Source of the DNA: Citrus sinensis
Taxonomy: Eukaryota; Streptophyta; Magnoliopsida; Sapindales; Rutaceae
Assembly (NCBI RefSeq): GCF_022201045.2
Contig: NC_068558.1
Location: 39,451,501 to 39,515,500, forward strand
Reading direction: 5' to 3'
DNA length: 64,000 bases
Part shown: piece by piece, positions 23,601-33,646 of the stretch
Numbering within the stretch: the first letter of the stretch is position 1
How the letters are laid out: each line of letters opens with the position of its first letter
Position numbers and translations under genes: made by a program
Notes under the pieces: generated by a model
Told to the model about the DNA's origin: nothing
The model's database searches: none
The model's input: only the letters and a program-made list of their open reading frames with translations

Positions 23601-24654
23601 AGCTACTCTTTAATTTAATTCAGCTCCCCATATTAACTCGCTAAATTAACTCCCACGAACTCTTTTGGACGCTCCATATTATTCCCCATATGATCAACTC
23701 ATCTCATCTGCCAAATCACCTCATCAAATATTTACCCTAAAACATTAAAAAAAAAAAATCTAAACTTTTATTAGCTCAATCTCCTCCTAAATATAAATTT
23801 ATTTGTTTGAATCAGATTTGAGATAGATCCTGTGAGAACCATCCAATTGGTTCAAATCAGATCCTAGTGAAAATTCAGTTAAAAACATTATAGTAAAGTT
23901 AATCAATAAACAAATAGGACCAGTAGTTCTTAGTTCTGCATTTGCTATAAAACCTCAATTAAGTAATAATCAATAAACAAATAGGATCAGTAGTTCTTAG
24001 TTCTGCATTTGCTATAAAACCTCAATTAAGTAATAATCAATAAACAAATAGGATCAGTAGTTCTTAGTTCTGCATTTGCTATAAAACCTCAATTAAACAT
24101 TAACCAACAAAGAAAACAACTAACCTCATCGACGACCGGCCCATTTGAAAGATCAAAAGCGGCGTCGTTTAGCTACAGACACACCAATACAAACAAAAAT
24201 AAATACCATCTCAATTTTCATAAAAAATATTAGCCCTAAATACTGTATAAATAAACAGACTTACATCAAGCCGAAGATCACGTGGTAGCTGAGCTAAGTA
24301 ATCTGATGGAAGATCAAAAGAATCCTGCACAACAGCCGCATAAAAGAATTTAAAAAAGAAAAATCATTGCAAGGAACTAAATACAAAACCAGACATAAGT
24401 ATATGTTAATCAATGCTTACGGCGAGTTCTTGAAGGAGGGTTTGCGAATCGGGTTGAAGGGACTTGGGGGAGTCTGATTCAGTGAGAGCGAACAAGACAG
24501 TGAGAGGTTTTGAGCTTGAGAGAAAGGGTTTTGCGGAGACTTTGAGAGGAGGGATATAATGAGTATTTTGATGGAAAAGAAGGGTATTATGGGAAGTGGA
24601 AGATAGAGAGTTGAGAGGTTGCAGTTGCAGGAGAAGAAGAGAAGAAGAAGCCAT
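20700..24654 (-). CDS. Probable plastid membrane protein of unknown function, nine exons
   Basis: Nine exons join without a frame break into 307 aa: 24654-24421, 24324-24265, 24172-24125, 22399-22267, 22180-22104, 21363-21265, 21178-21108, 20997-20907, 20810-20700. The start MASSSLLLLQLQPLNSLSS opens a Ser/Leu-rich, acid-poor leader of about 55 residues, typical of a chloroplast transit peptide. The middle is helical and hydrophilic (LAQLPRDLRLD, CGRELGELLLNLTRAWEQ, RLISAGRRFQAMGQYGQGEL). The C-terminal third has two membrane segments (AYIGAAIGFVFGILSW, about 233-248; ALLAACYSSTLLSVCTVIGL, about 275-295) and ends RQLASKEK. I do not recognise the family. The intron between exons 4 and 5 has a GC donor (CAG/GCAAG), required to keep the frame. 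The third intron (1.7 kb) contains an LTR-like block and a triple repeat. Confidence 0.87.
22610..23571 (+). mobile_element. LTR-like retroelement piece inside an intron
   Basis: The block starts TGAGGTAAATT and ends AATTTACCTCA, an 11-bp inverted repeat with TG...CA ends as in LTRs. Near its 3' end it carries a U5-like run (TGTAGGCCAAAGGATTATAC followed by CACGTAAAATCTTGTG) resembling many plant LTRs, and upstream an ACACGTGGCA motif. No matching 5-bp target duplication (TTGTT against GCTAC), primer-binding site or retroviral-type ORF was seen. It is therefore either an old solo LTR with altered flanks or a truncated copy. It lies in antisense orientation to the host gene. Confidence 0.5.
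23901..24098. repeat. 67-bp tandem repeat, three copies, in an intron
   Basis: Copies at 23901-23967, 23968-24034 and 24035-24098 each begin AATCAATAAACAAATAGGA and end CTATAAAACCTCAATTAA. They are almost identical; the first has AGGACC where the others have AGGATC. The array stops just before exon 3 of the minus-strand gene (24125-24172), with its 5' splice site only about 25 bp away. Confidence 0.95.
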
Positions 24655-25577
24655 TGATTTTTCCCGTATTATTTCGAAATTTGATACGCTTAAAATCAAC
24701 GATAATATGAAAAAATAAGAAGTGGTGACCCCACAAGGAAATGTTTCGGATAAGGTGTATATTTGGAGCCGTACGATTGCACTGCTTGCTTGCTGATTTC
24801 ACTCTGTGTATATTTTTAATTCAAATTTATAAAAAGAAATTTGTCCTCCTTATTAAATTTCATTTTTCAATTTTCAATTACAGAATTTGAAAAAGCGTAT
24901 TCTGCAAAGGGATATTTTCCATTTAATTGTGCTAACGATTCTATAAATATGTAACTTTGGAAAAGGAAGAGAAGACAGGGTCCGCCTTATTAGCTATTGC
25001 TGCTAATTTTTTTTTCACTATTTTAACTCTTAAAAGTTATTACATGTGATATAACTATACCGATTATAACTATATTTAACATAACACAGCATATCTGAAC
25101 ACAAGCTCTCAAGGCATCAATACAGAGGCTCCCAGCAGCAGAGCTATATTTGATCAGGTTGGGTTGGGTGAAAAACCTTCGCAAAACTTTGCAGAGATGT
25201 CTAGTCACTTCAAAAGTTTCAGAAAATCGGCAGCACAAGTCCTATCATTACATGAAAATTTTCATTTCCTCAGTTATATGACAAGAAAAGTTGTAAATGT
25301 TGAAGAGTCCGCCTCCATGTAGCAAACAAATGGTCTGATTTTGTTGACCAATCTAGAACCCCTGAATGAAAAATTTTATGGGCACTCTTGAAGCCCCTGC
25401 ACACTAATAAATTGAAAAAAGAAAATTCTTCTTCTCATACCTTGGCTTTTACAGACTCGAATTCAACACAAGAATTATAGTTCTCTGGCTAACAATAAAT
25501 TTTTAAAGTACACTTTCTCCAACAAATCTATGAAATCACATTTAAGATTCTTCTACCGCAAGATCAATTTCACTGGG
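24655..25577. other. Spacer between two minus-strand genes
   Basis: Holds the upstream region of the 307-aa protein gene and, at its higher-coordinate end, the 3' UTR of CSL4. A/T-rich, with small ORFs lacking any recognisable domain. Confidence 0.55.
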
Positions 25578-28500
25578 TCAACTCCTAACCTTGGCAACCT
25601 TTCTTTGCTCGGTTTGGCCGGTTAATGGGCATTGCATCTCGGTCCAACTTATTGGAACCATGGTTCCACCTACGACGGATGACATTAAATTATTCGTAAG
25701 TCCATGCAGTAATCATATCCAAGTAAATTATTCAGAAAAAAAAAGCAGGTTCTTGTACATGCTTGATGAAGAGTAAAGACCACAATAAGATGTACTGATG
25801 AATTCTTTGTTAATTTTTTTTTTTTGGGAGAAAGAATTCTTTGCTACTTGCTTCAATATTGGCCAAGTATTTTTTTTTAATTTGAATTAATTTTATTGAT
25901 CGATGAATAATTCAATTAAGCCAGTTAATAGTTGTTGAGTTGTTAGAATTCTTTGTTGGCACGTGTGCTTACCGTTTAGTAACTATAACTTGTTTACTTT
26001 ATTTAAAGCTAGCTGAATAAAACAAAAAAGCATGGACTTGACAACTGAAAGTTAAAAGCTACTTCAAATGAACTTATTCTCATTACCCACTTCAAATTTT
26101 GTTTTAATTAACAAAATAAGGAGAGAAAAGTAAACAAATCAAAGCTCAAGTGTACCAAATTTGATACCAAATGTTTCAGACACAAATATTTGTAACAAGA
26201 AATCAAATGAAATAGAAAAAGTAGATGCTAAATGGGGTTAATTCGAGGAAATCTAGGCCTCGCAATTAAGTATTGATAATTCGAGAAACCAATACACTCC
26301 CAAATACAACTCAAGTTGCAGTAAAATTATAATTGTTCCACCCTTAGCCAACCTCTTATACCACTTTGGTACAACTGAGCTTTGATCTGTCTGCTTGCCT
26401 ATTTTGTAAATTAAAAGACAAAATCTTAAGTGGTAAAAAGAATAAGCTCATTTGAGCAAGCTTTAACCTCCAATTACTGCAAATAAGTCTTTAGCCAAGT
26501 CCGTGCTCTTCTCTTTCTTTTAACCAACTTTAAATAAAGCAAGCAAGTTACATTTTGTTCCTAAATGGTAAGCACATCTGCTAACAAGATAGCAAAGAAT
26601 AGTATCTCTAAAAGACTTAACTAATTTTACTTTTCAAATACTTATTTACTTATAAGCAAATGTTAAATTACATTTAATGTAACTTACATCCACTCGCATG
26701 AACAGTGCGTGGGCCCCCACATCACACACAGTTCATGTGAGTTGGTGTAAGTTACATTAAATGTAACTTAAGGGCTTCCTTACTTATATGGTAAATAGAA
26801 GAGTAAAAAAATAAGCTTTTTTCCAAAAGATTCTTCAAGTAGAAACAAGCATATATTATTTTAATCAAATTATTCCCTCACCAAATTTAACTACCCCCTA
26901 TTTTTTCAATAATGTAGTTATAGTACTTTTCTCTATTCAATAATGATGACACAAAAAATAACATAATATTATTTGAAGAGAGGGAGTCACTCGTCAATAT
27001 TGAAAAGAGAGAAGGATCATCCTATTTGAAAGCCTTTTGGAACCCTTATTGTTGATGTGGCTCTTCAAATAAGAAGTAAAATATCATTTGAAGAGCTTTT
27101 TGGAGATACTCTAACAACTCAACTACTAACTAGCTTAATTGACTTATCCAACTATCAATAAAACTAATTCAAAATAAATACTTGGCCAATATTGAAACAC
27201 ATAACATTCTTCCATAAGGTGATGCCAGATTATTTCTCCATAGGTTACAGGTAATTTTGAAGTATGCTTAATTCTCTTGTACCTACCCAATGAATCTCAA
27301 CCATCTAAACATAAGCAATACATAACCAGGACTATGAAACTAGGTTCCGAGGTAGACTTAAGTAAATAGGTAAACATACATTCAAAGATGAGGAACGTCT
27401 TCTGGGGTATCTGGATTGAATAAATACTTATGCGGATTACCTAATACCTCTATGAAAGGAAAATGGCAGAGCAAACCTACCCTAGCAGGCTCTCAATCAG
27501 GTATAAATAACACATGTTTGGTGCAGTACTTTAGGTCATGAATGGATGCTAGTACTTATATGGTATTCACCTAAGTTACAATTTGAAAATTGTGCAATCT
27601 TAATCAAGACACATCAATATTGTGTTTTCGAAAGAGAAAAAAAAAAGAAATTGTAAAAGGAGTCGAAGGCATATTCTCAGTTCAACAATAACTATTATGT
27701 GTCAGCTAGCTCACGTCTAATGAGTCTGATAAACATTATAGTCTTTCTATCAGTTTCTACCTTCCTCCAGAAGGTAAACAATATAACGCGGTTAAACCGA
27801 AAAAAGTGATTGCTTAGATACAATTAGTATAATTCTGAAGAGAAAGAAACATGTCAAAATTACTCAGGAAAACTTAAACAAAGTTATAAATGAAATGATA
27901 TTGCTTGCTATTTGTAAAATACACAAAATCCAAAAAGAATAAAACAATATAATGTTCAGATCATATTTTGAAATGCAGTGAACAAGCTTACCAGCTGTAC
28001 TCTCCGCTGACACAACACCCAGATCATTTTTTGCAGTGGAAAGAAAATATGCCCGTGCATCTCCAAGGGACAGCTTATCGAAGGGACCGCGTTAAGGACT
28101 GCTCTTTTTCCCAAGAAATAAGCAATGCTAATTACAAATGTGAAGTCCAATGAAGTGATACAGAATATGATACTCAAAAAATAACCATCTACACAGTCAA
28201 TCTTACATTTCCAGCCATTATTCTTCAATCATAATAATATTGAAGCCATTCCATATCATATTAATCTGAGTCGTTTTAACAACATTCAAGCAAGCTAGAA
28301 ACCATTACCATGATTTTGAGCAGAAGTACCACAGGAAAAATGTAAATTCAGTTCATTCTTCCACTTCAATCATAACCATTAACTTGAACAAACATCAAAT
28401 TATTAAGTAAATCAGTATAAGAAAGTTTCTCCGCCATCCAAACTACAAGAAATTAAAAAAAATAAATAAATAAAACTGTGCAAGATATAAATTTTTATTA

Positions 28501-30937
28501 TGGATCTGCTTCTGAAAAGCCAACAACTAGGTGTTTCTATTAGATGATATTAGTAATTTCACACTCACAAGAGCAGAGGAATTAAAGCATAAAGGATACC
28601 ACTGAAGCTCTAACAATGTCCCCAGGCCGAAATGACAAGTGCATATCCACTTTGTCAATCTCAGTTGCTCTAACATCTTGCTGCCTGTTAAATAACAGCT
28701 TACCTTTAAGCTTAATCCATACCAAATTCAATTAAAATGATACAAATTTATTGAGCATATGAGCCATTATTGAAGTTAACTGATGTCAGTCTGAAGATCT
28801 CCATATTGTGGATTAAGATATACTTCGTCATAAAGCAAAACATGAAAAGTTCATATGACAGTAAGGAACAGTTGCCCAAAATGATAATCGATAACAGTTT
28901 ACCATACATCGGGCACCTGATTCTATGCTGCCAAAACATTTAAGTCACTATAGGGGGCAAGCATTGAGACTGCTATTTATCCTAAACTATTAAAGACTAT
29001 AATTAAGCTGCATTTTGCAACTTCCTAAATATCCATATAATAGATGCATCAATAATTCAATATAGAAGATAAAAAACCTGATTATGCCCGAAAATTTCTC
29101 TCTCACAGACTTGGCACCAACACACATAATATCAGCTGAAGCCATCCTAGTCATCACTTTCGTAACCTGTAGTGAACATGTAAAACATCAGCTGCTTTTG
29201 ACAAATCTTCAACATAACATACCTAAATAATGGGGTTAATAACAGTGAAGGATGATAGTGATTAGGATACGGGCGATTTTTTAATACAAAGACAAAACCT
29301 AACAATCACATCTATCCCCACCAGGACATTTAGAGCTTGAATTTAAATGTGATATCTTTAAAGGGTAAAACTATGTTTCAGTCATACATTAAATAAGAAG
29401 TTCAATTGACCAGAGCATGTAACATTGAAACCAAACAACTGAACAACCGAGACAAAATCCTGAAGAAGGGGTCTAAGAGCACCACCTAACAAAATGGCTA
29501 ATGGATCCACACAAAAAGCACAAGAAAGAAAGAATTTGAAAATCTGATCTTCTTTTTCGAATCAATAACATTCAATAAATGTACCATCTTTAAACCAGGT
29601 TGATCCGACAGACAAGAATAATTAAAAGAACTTACTCGGGCAATGACAACAGAACCAGGCTCTGGAACAGGGCCATGGGCCTTGTGACCAGTTACTTCCA
29701 CAGTTGGTCTCTGCGAATGATCATGAAGAGATCAGTCAATCAAAAAAGGAACAATAAGCACCAAGAATAGAGAAGAACATAAGCTCAAAATTGAAAAATG
29801 CTGCAATGGGGGTCCAAGAAAAGCAATCAAACACAGTGAATAGACCGTAGCATTAAATTCAAAACATTCCCCCCAATCATTTAGTACAGACTTTTAGTTG
29901 GAAATCAATTGGCTATATTACCACTTCTCAAACCCTAATTTTTATGGGGATCTTGCAAGGAAAGAAAGGAAAGAAAGGAATAGCATTGAATTGCCTAGAC
30001 AATTCTTTTCTTTTTTATGCATTTTTGACTATTTTATTTCTGCTTTCTCACTCTTAAGCAGATCAAAATAAAGGTGGTGTGTAAACCTACATTTCTCACA
30101 AGCCCTTTGAGAAAAATAAAAAAATACCAAGCCCTGTAAATCTTTACCAGCTTCTGATTGCCTCAGAATATGGAGGAAATGAAGAAGCAACATGGCTGAG
30201 TCTTTGGTTTGTGTTCTTTCTCTTTGCTTTACATAAGTGGAAAGCAGCCACACTAAACAACTGTATTGGAATTTGCCATAAAGACTTAAAAAAACCATAT
30301 ATACCATGTCTTTTAGATATCAAAAGTGCTTGTTCTTAATCCACATTCAATATAAATGTTCAATATGCATTGAAAACTTCCCAACTTGCCACTTTTGGCC
30401 AAGCATTCAATGGACAACACAAACTTCCATAATTGTGGCCGAGCCCATCTGTCTTCTAGAAAGTTCCCAGATAGCTAATCACAGAAAGCAACCAGAGCAA
30501 CAGTAGCAAAACAACCAATTACCCAACATTTTGGCGAGGATCCAAGCTATAGGCATGGCTACAATGCATAAAACTGTATATATCAAAGCCACAAACAACC
30601 CCCGTGGCCTGCACTAAAACCCTAAAAACCCTAGAATAAACCCATAAGGATTAATATGTAACTTTTAAAAAAATCTTATTAAGATAATGCCTAAACCCTT
30701 AAAACCCTAAATTAAATTAAGATAAATGAATAAACGAATGGGGAAAAAGAAGAAGAAAGTGACCTGGTCGGGGGAATCGGGAGGAGGGGATAGAGTGCGG
30801 AGGAGACCAGTGAGAGAAGCGTAGACGAGACCGTTGTGTTTGGCCACGTAAGCTCCCTTCCCTGCTTTCACTTCTGTTGCCTTCCCCAACACCTCTCCTG
30901 GTGTTACCAATACCATCTCTTCTTCTTTTACTACCAT
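25578..30937 (-). CDS. CSL4: RNA exosome cap subunit CSL4
   Basis: Six exons join in frame to 198 aa: 30937-30764, 29710-29636, 29166-29078, 28684-28600, 28073-27992, 25669-25578. The N-terminal domain reads VTPGEVLGKATEVKAGKGAY, followed by a short loop (RTLSPPPDSPDQ). The central S1/OB RNA-binding region runs from PGSVVIARVTKVMTRMA through SFRPGDIVRASVLSLGDARA and LSTAKNDLGVV. The C-terminus is MVPISWTEMQCPLTGQTEQR, ending RKVAKVRS. This order matches human EXOSC1 and yeast Csl4, a cap protein of the nuclear and cytoplasmic 3'-5' RNA-degrading exosome. Only two cysteines or fewer remain in the C-terminal module, so a full zinc site is unlikely. The ATG at 30937 is the first in frame; a second Met lies seven codons in. 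Intron 5 (2.3 kb) holds a large inverted-repeat transposon. Confidence 0.95.
25839..27215. mobile_element. Inverted-repeat transposon in CSL4 intron 5, right arm interrupted
   Basis: The left arm (about 25839-26010) runs CTTCAATATTGGCCAAGTA, then TTTTATTGAT, AGTTGTTGAGTTGTTAG, then TGTGCTTACC and ACTTTATTTAAAG. In reverse complement the right side gives the first part at about 27215-27108 (TTTCAATATTGGCCAAGTA to GAGTTGTTAGAG) and the second part at about 26600-26525 (AGATGTGCTTACCATTTAGG to CTTTATTTAAAG). The right arm is thus split by about 500 bp of inserted DNA. The TIRs are about 170-180 bp. ATTCTT occurs at both outer edges, but a target duplication is not proven. No transposase ORF is present, so the element is non-autonomous. 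Confidence 0.75.
26662..26770. repeat. Fold-back (hairpin) MITE-like repeat
   Basis: Left arm 26662-26703 and right arm 26731-26770 are nearly perfect inverted copies: ATTACATTTAATGTAACTTA and CACTCGCATGAAC on the left, GTTCATGTGAGTTG and GTTACATTAAATGTAACTTA on the right. The loop of about 27 bp is G/C-rich (GTGCGTGGGCCCCCAC). It lies within the DNA that splits the right arm of the larger inverted-repeat element, so it belongs to a later event than that element. Confidence 0.85.
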
Positions 30938-32287
30938 CTTTTCTCCCGTGTTTCTGTTTTTCCTCTGTTTCTGCTTTTCTTTTTCAGACAAACAAGAGAC
31001 AACTACAATCGAACAGAGCTAGCAGACTGAGACTAGCACTAGCAGTAAGCCTGTTCTGTACCGCGGCGTGTTTCCGCTAAATTTCATAATAAATCTTAAT
31101 TGTTTTTAAAATTTATTAAATTAAAGCTAGAATTATATTTTGGACCTCGTAAAAAATGGAACTTTACTTTTCCACGTAGGATGTATTATAATGTATTTAA
31201 TAATGTATTAACTTACGGTTGGTATAAGTATGGAATGAATTATGTATTTTGTATTTTATATTATTAGATTGTATTAAATTATAATCTTTTAAATTTAATA
31301 ATAGAAAATAAATTAATCATCGGCAACCACCATTGGCTGCTGCTAACCACCACTGAAAATTTTTTAATTTTTAAATTTTGTTTGGTTTAAGTCATATTTA
31401 GTACCATAAAATTATCTTATCGAGCTCTATACAAAATATTAAAATCATTGAAAAGAGAGTTTTCGTTCATCGTAAATCTACAGTTAAAATTTTAAAATCT
31501 AAAACTTTTACTATATATTTATGATAAACAGAAGTTTCATTGGAAGAGATATTGATACAATTCTGTAGAATTCATGATAAGAATTTTTTTAGTACTAATA
31601 TTAATGTCAAAAGATATTAAAAAATAACAACGGTTGACAGTGGTCAAGTCGCCAGCCACAATTAAAATATTTATATTTAATAAATAACAAAAAGGCTCTT
31701 TTTTTCCCCTTTAATAAAAATAAATTAAAGAACTGAATTAAAAATTTTAAAAAATAAATAAATGTGGCGAGACCGCATAAAGTCGCGGGGTGGATGGGTC
31801 TTTATTAGCCACCCCCTTGTCCTGACCTCATTATCTGCACCAAGCATGATGCTGGAAATTTTGTACAACCCATGCCCCTTAAAATCGGCGCACCAAACAT
31901 GCCCTTAAGTCTTTAATAAATTTTTAATACCTTATTTACTTAGAAAAATGATATGTAGCCCACTCCAAAGCAAATTTTTAAGATAATTTTATCATTAATT
32001 CAAACTTAACTCTTATTTTGCTCAGGTTTAGGTAGGATTGAAATGAGCATTCTATCATTGCTCATTCACTTAGGGACGCATAATCCAATTAAAATGCAGT
32101 ATTCATAACCATAGTAGTACAGTTAATTTATTGCATTAATAAAGGAAGATCATTACCCTGTTTATTTGGGTAATGAAACGACAACATATACATAGCTCAT
32201 GCCCTTAGCATGGATTTCACTATACACACTTTATTGAATAGAAAAGGGGCACACATATTTTATAATAAGAAGAGATTAAGAAACTAA
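30938..32287. other. Intergenic: CSL4 upstream region and lectin-gene 3' flank
   Basis: CSL4 promoter side, then A/T-rich sequence. A short GC-richer patch lies at about 31765-31870. No ORF or repeat boundary was recognised. Confidence 0.5.
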
Positions 32288-33559
32288 TTAGGGAACACGA
32301 TGATAACTACTTGTACCATTGATGCTTTGGTCGTAAGTAAGCAAGTAAATTTCACGACCAAAACCTTCATCCGGAATAAACTGTACTTCCCTGGACCAAA
32401 ACTCACATCCAGTGCCATTGTCAAAGACAGAGCTATAGGCACTACAAGAGCAATTGGTCCAGCATTTCGCATGACAATCACTGAGAGCCAAGCCTGCATT
32501 ATCATCTATCTGATCACCAGTGAAACTGACATTCATGTACGTGAAACTGACATTCATGCACCCTTTCCTCGGCGCGAAGAATTCTGAACCATTCCTACAG
32601 TTTGAAGGCTTTTCGTTTAGGCAAACACCTGTCGCATTCATTGTATAATTAGTATTACAGGGGCTAGTAGTTTCCCATATCCATCCGCTCGTATCCCGTG
32701 TGAACTGCTCAATTTGGCCTAAATCGTTCAGCAACCACCTTGACAGAATAAAGTTGCTTCTTTTAGAATAAGAGAAGTATCGTTCATTCTCATTTGTCAC
32801 AAACCTGAATTGGTATGCATCAAGTTGCTTTGTAAATGTTCCCTCCGTTAGCTCAGGTGCTAATTCAAATTTCCCATTTTTCCACTCCCCACTTCTCCAG
32901 TAAACCTCCCCTCGCCGCCACACCATCAATTCGCGAGATCCATTGGGATTCAGGCCAAGTCTGAAGGCTCCTGGAGAAGGCAGTTGCTCACTTAACCATG
33001 AAGAAAGGTACCACTCATGTCCTGTCTTCAGGTTAATGCCTAGTTTCATTTCGGGCAGCAACATGTTTGACGGATAATCAAAACTCTGCCACAAAATTGG
33101 CCCTGCTATTCCATCGGCACCAATCTGTCTAACAACAAGGTTTCCGGAATCTAGCAGCGTGGCTATGATATTAGTCTCCGAATTAGCCTTTGCTCGGTTA
33201 GAACTTACAGCTATCCGTGAGCCTCCTTTGTACGCAAACTTTAAAATTCCATCAGTGTCCATTCTTAGAACGCCGGAGGAGTCAGGAACTGGGTTGTTTG
33301 GATTGGCTACCCAGAGAGGATAAAATGGAATTTTGTTGAACCATATGCCGATGTAACGAGGAGCAATGACTCCAATGTCGACTGTTTTGGAGCCAGGGCT
33401 GAAGAATCCTAGCTTGAACACTCCTTCAGCAGAAACGAGCTCGTCCCAGTCGTGCAGCTGTTGGCCTTGTTTCAGTGTATCAGATTCTGCTTGAGAGAGA
33501 GAGTGAGGCAATAGTAAAATGCTTGGGACAATGAGAAAAAGAAGGCTAACCCAAGTCAT
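32288..33559 (-). CDS. Truncated G-type lectin S-receptor-like protein (ectodomain only)
   Basis: Single uninterrupted ORF, first ATG giving MTWVSLLFLIVPSILLLPHS and 423 aa. Signal peptide (about 1-23), bulb-type mannose-binding lectin domain (about 25-150: LVSAEGVFKLGFFSPGS, YIGIWFNKI, LWVANPNNPV, LLDSGNLVV, LWQSFDYPSNMLLP), S-locus glycoprotein domain (about 190-310: YWRSGEWKNGKF), a Cys-containing EGF-like stretch and a PAN/apple module (about 345-410: CHAKCWTNCSCSAY, GCEFWS). Full S-domain receptor kinases continue into a transmembrane helix and Ser/Thr kinase; here the frame stops right after the PAN module (TSSYHRVP) and nothing kinase-like follows. It would be a secreted protein or a broken receptor gene. 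A 21-bp duplication at 32520-32561 repeats MNVSFT. Many N-glycosylation sequons are visible. Confidence 0.9.
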   Translation of the reverse strand: MTWVSLLFLIVPSILLLPHSLSQAESDTLKQGQQLHDWDELVSAEGVFKLGFFSPGSKTVDIGVIAPRYIGIWFNKIPFYPLWVANPNNPVPDSSGVLRMDTDGILKFAYKGGSRIAVSSNRAKANSETNIIATLLDSGNLVVRQIGADGIAGPILWQSFDYPSNMLLPEMKLGINLKTGHEWYLSSWLSEQLPSPGAFRLGLNPNGSRELMVWRRGEVYWRSGEWKNGKFELAPELTEGTFTKQLDAYQFRFVTNENERYFSYSKRSNFILSRWLLNDLGQIEQFTRDTSGWIWETTSPCNTNYTMNATGVCLNEKPSNCRNGSEFFAPRKGCMNVSFTYMNVSFTGDQIDDNAGLALSDCHAKCWTNCSCSAYSSVFDNGTGCEFWSREVQFIPDEGFGREIYLLTYDQSINGTSSYHRVP

Positions 33560-33635
33560 TTTAGCCAAATGAGAGTGTAATTCTTTACTCTTGTACCTTG
33601 AAGCTCTTATTATGACATTCCATCTTTGTGATTTC

Positions 33636-33646
33636 TTAATTTATAG
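33636..33646 (-). promoter_or_regulatory. Putative TATA box of the lectin-receptor gene
   Basis: TATAAATTAAG on the minus strand lies about 77-87 bp upstream of the ATG, a position suited to a short 5' leader. It is a prediction from sequence only, but its presence suggests the truncated gene kept its promoter. Confidence 0.45.

Noticed and set aside
30029..30506. ORFs in CSL4 intron 1
   Set aside because: Not in frame with flanking exons and lacking domains; the CSL4 frame is complete without them.
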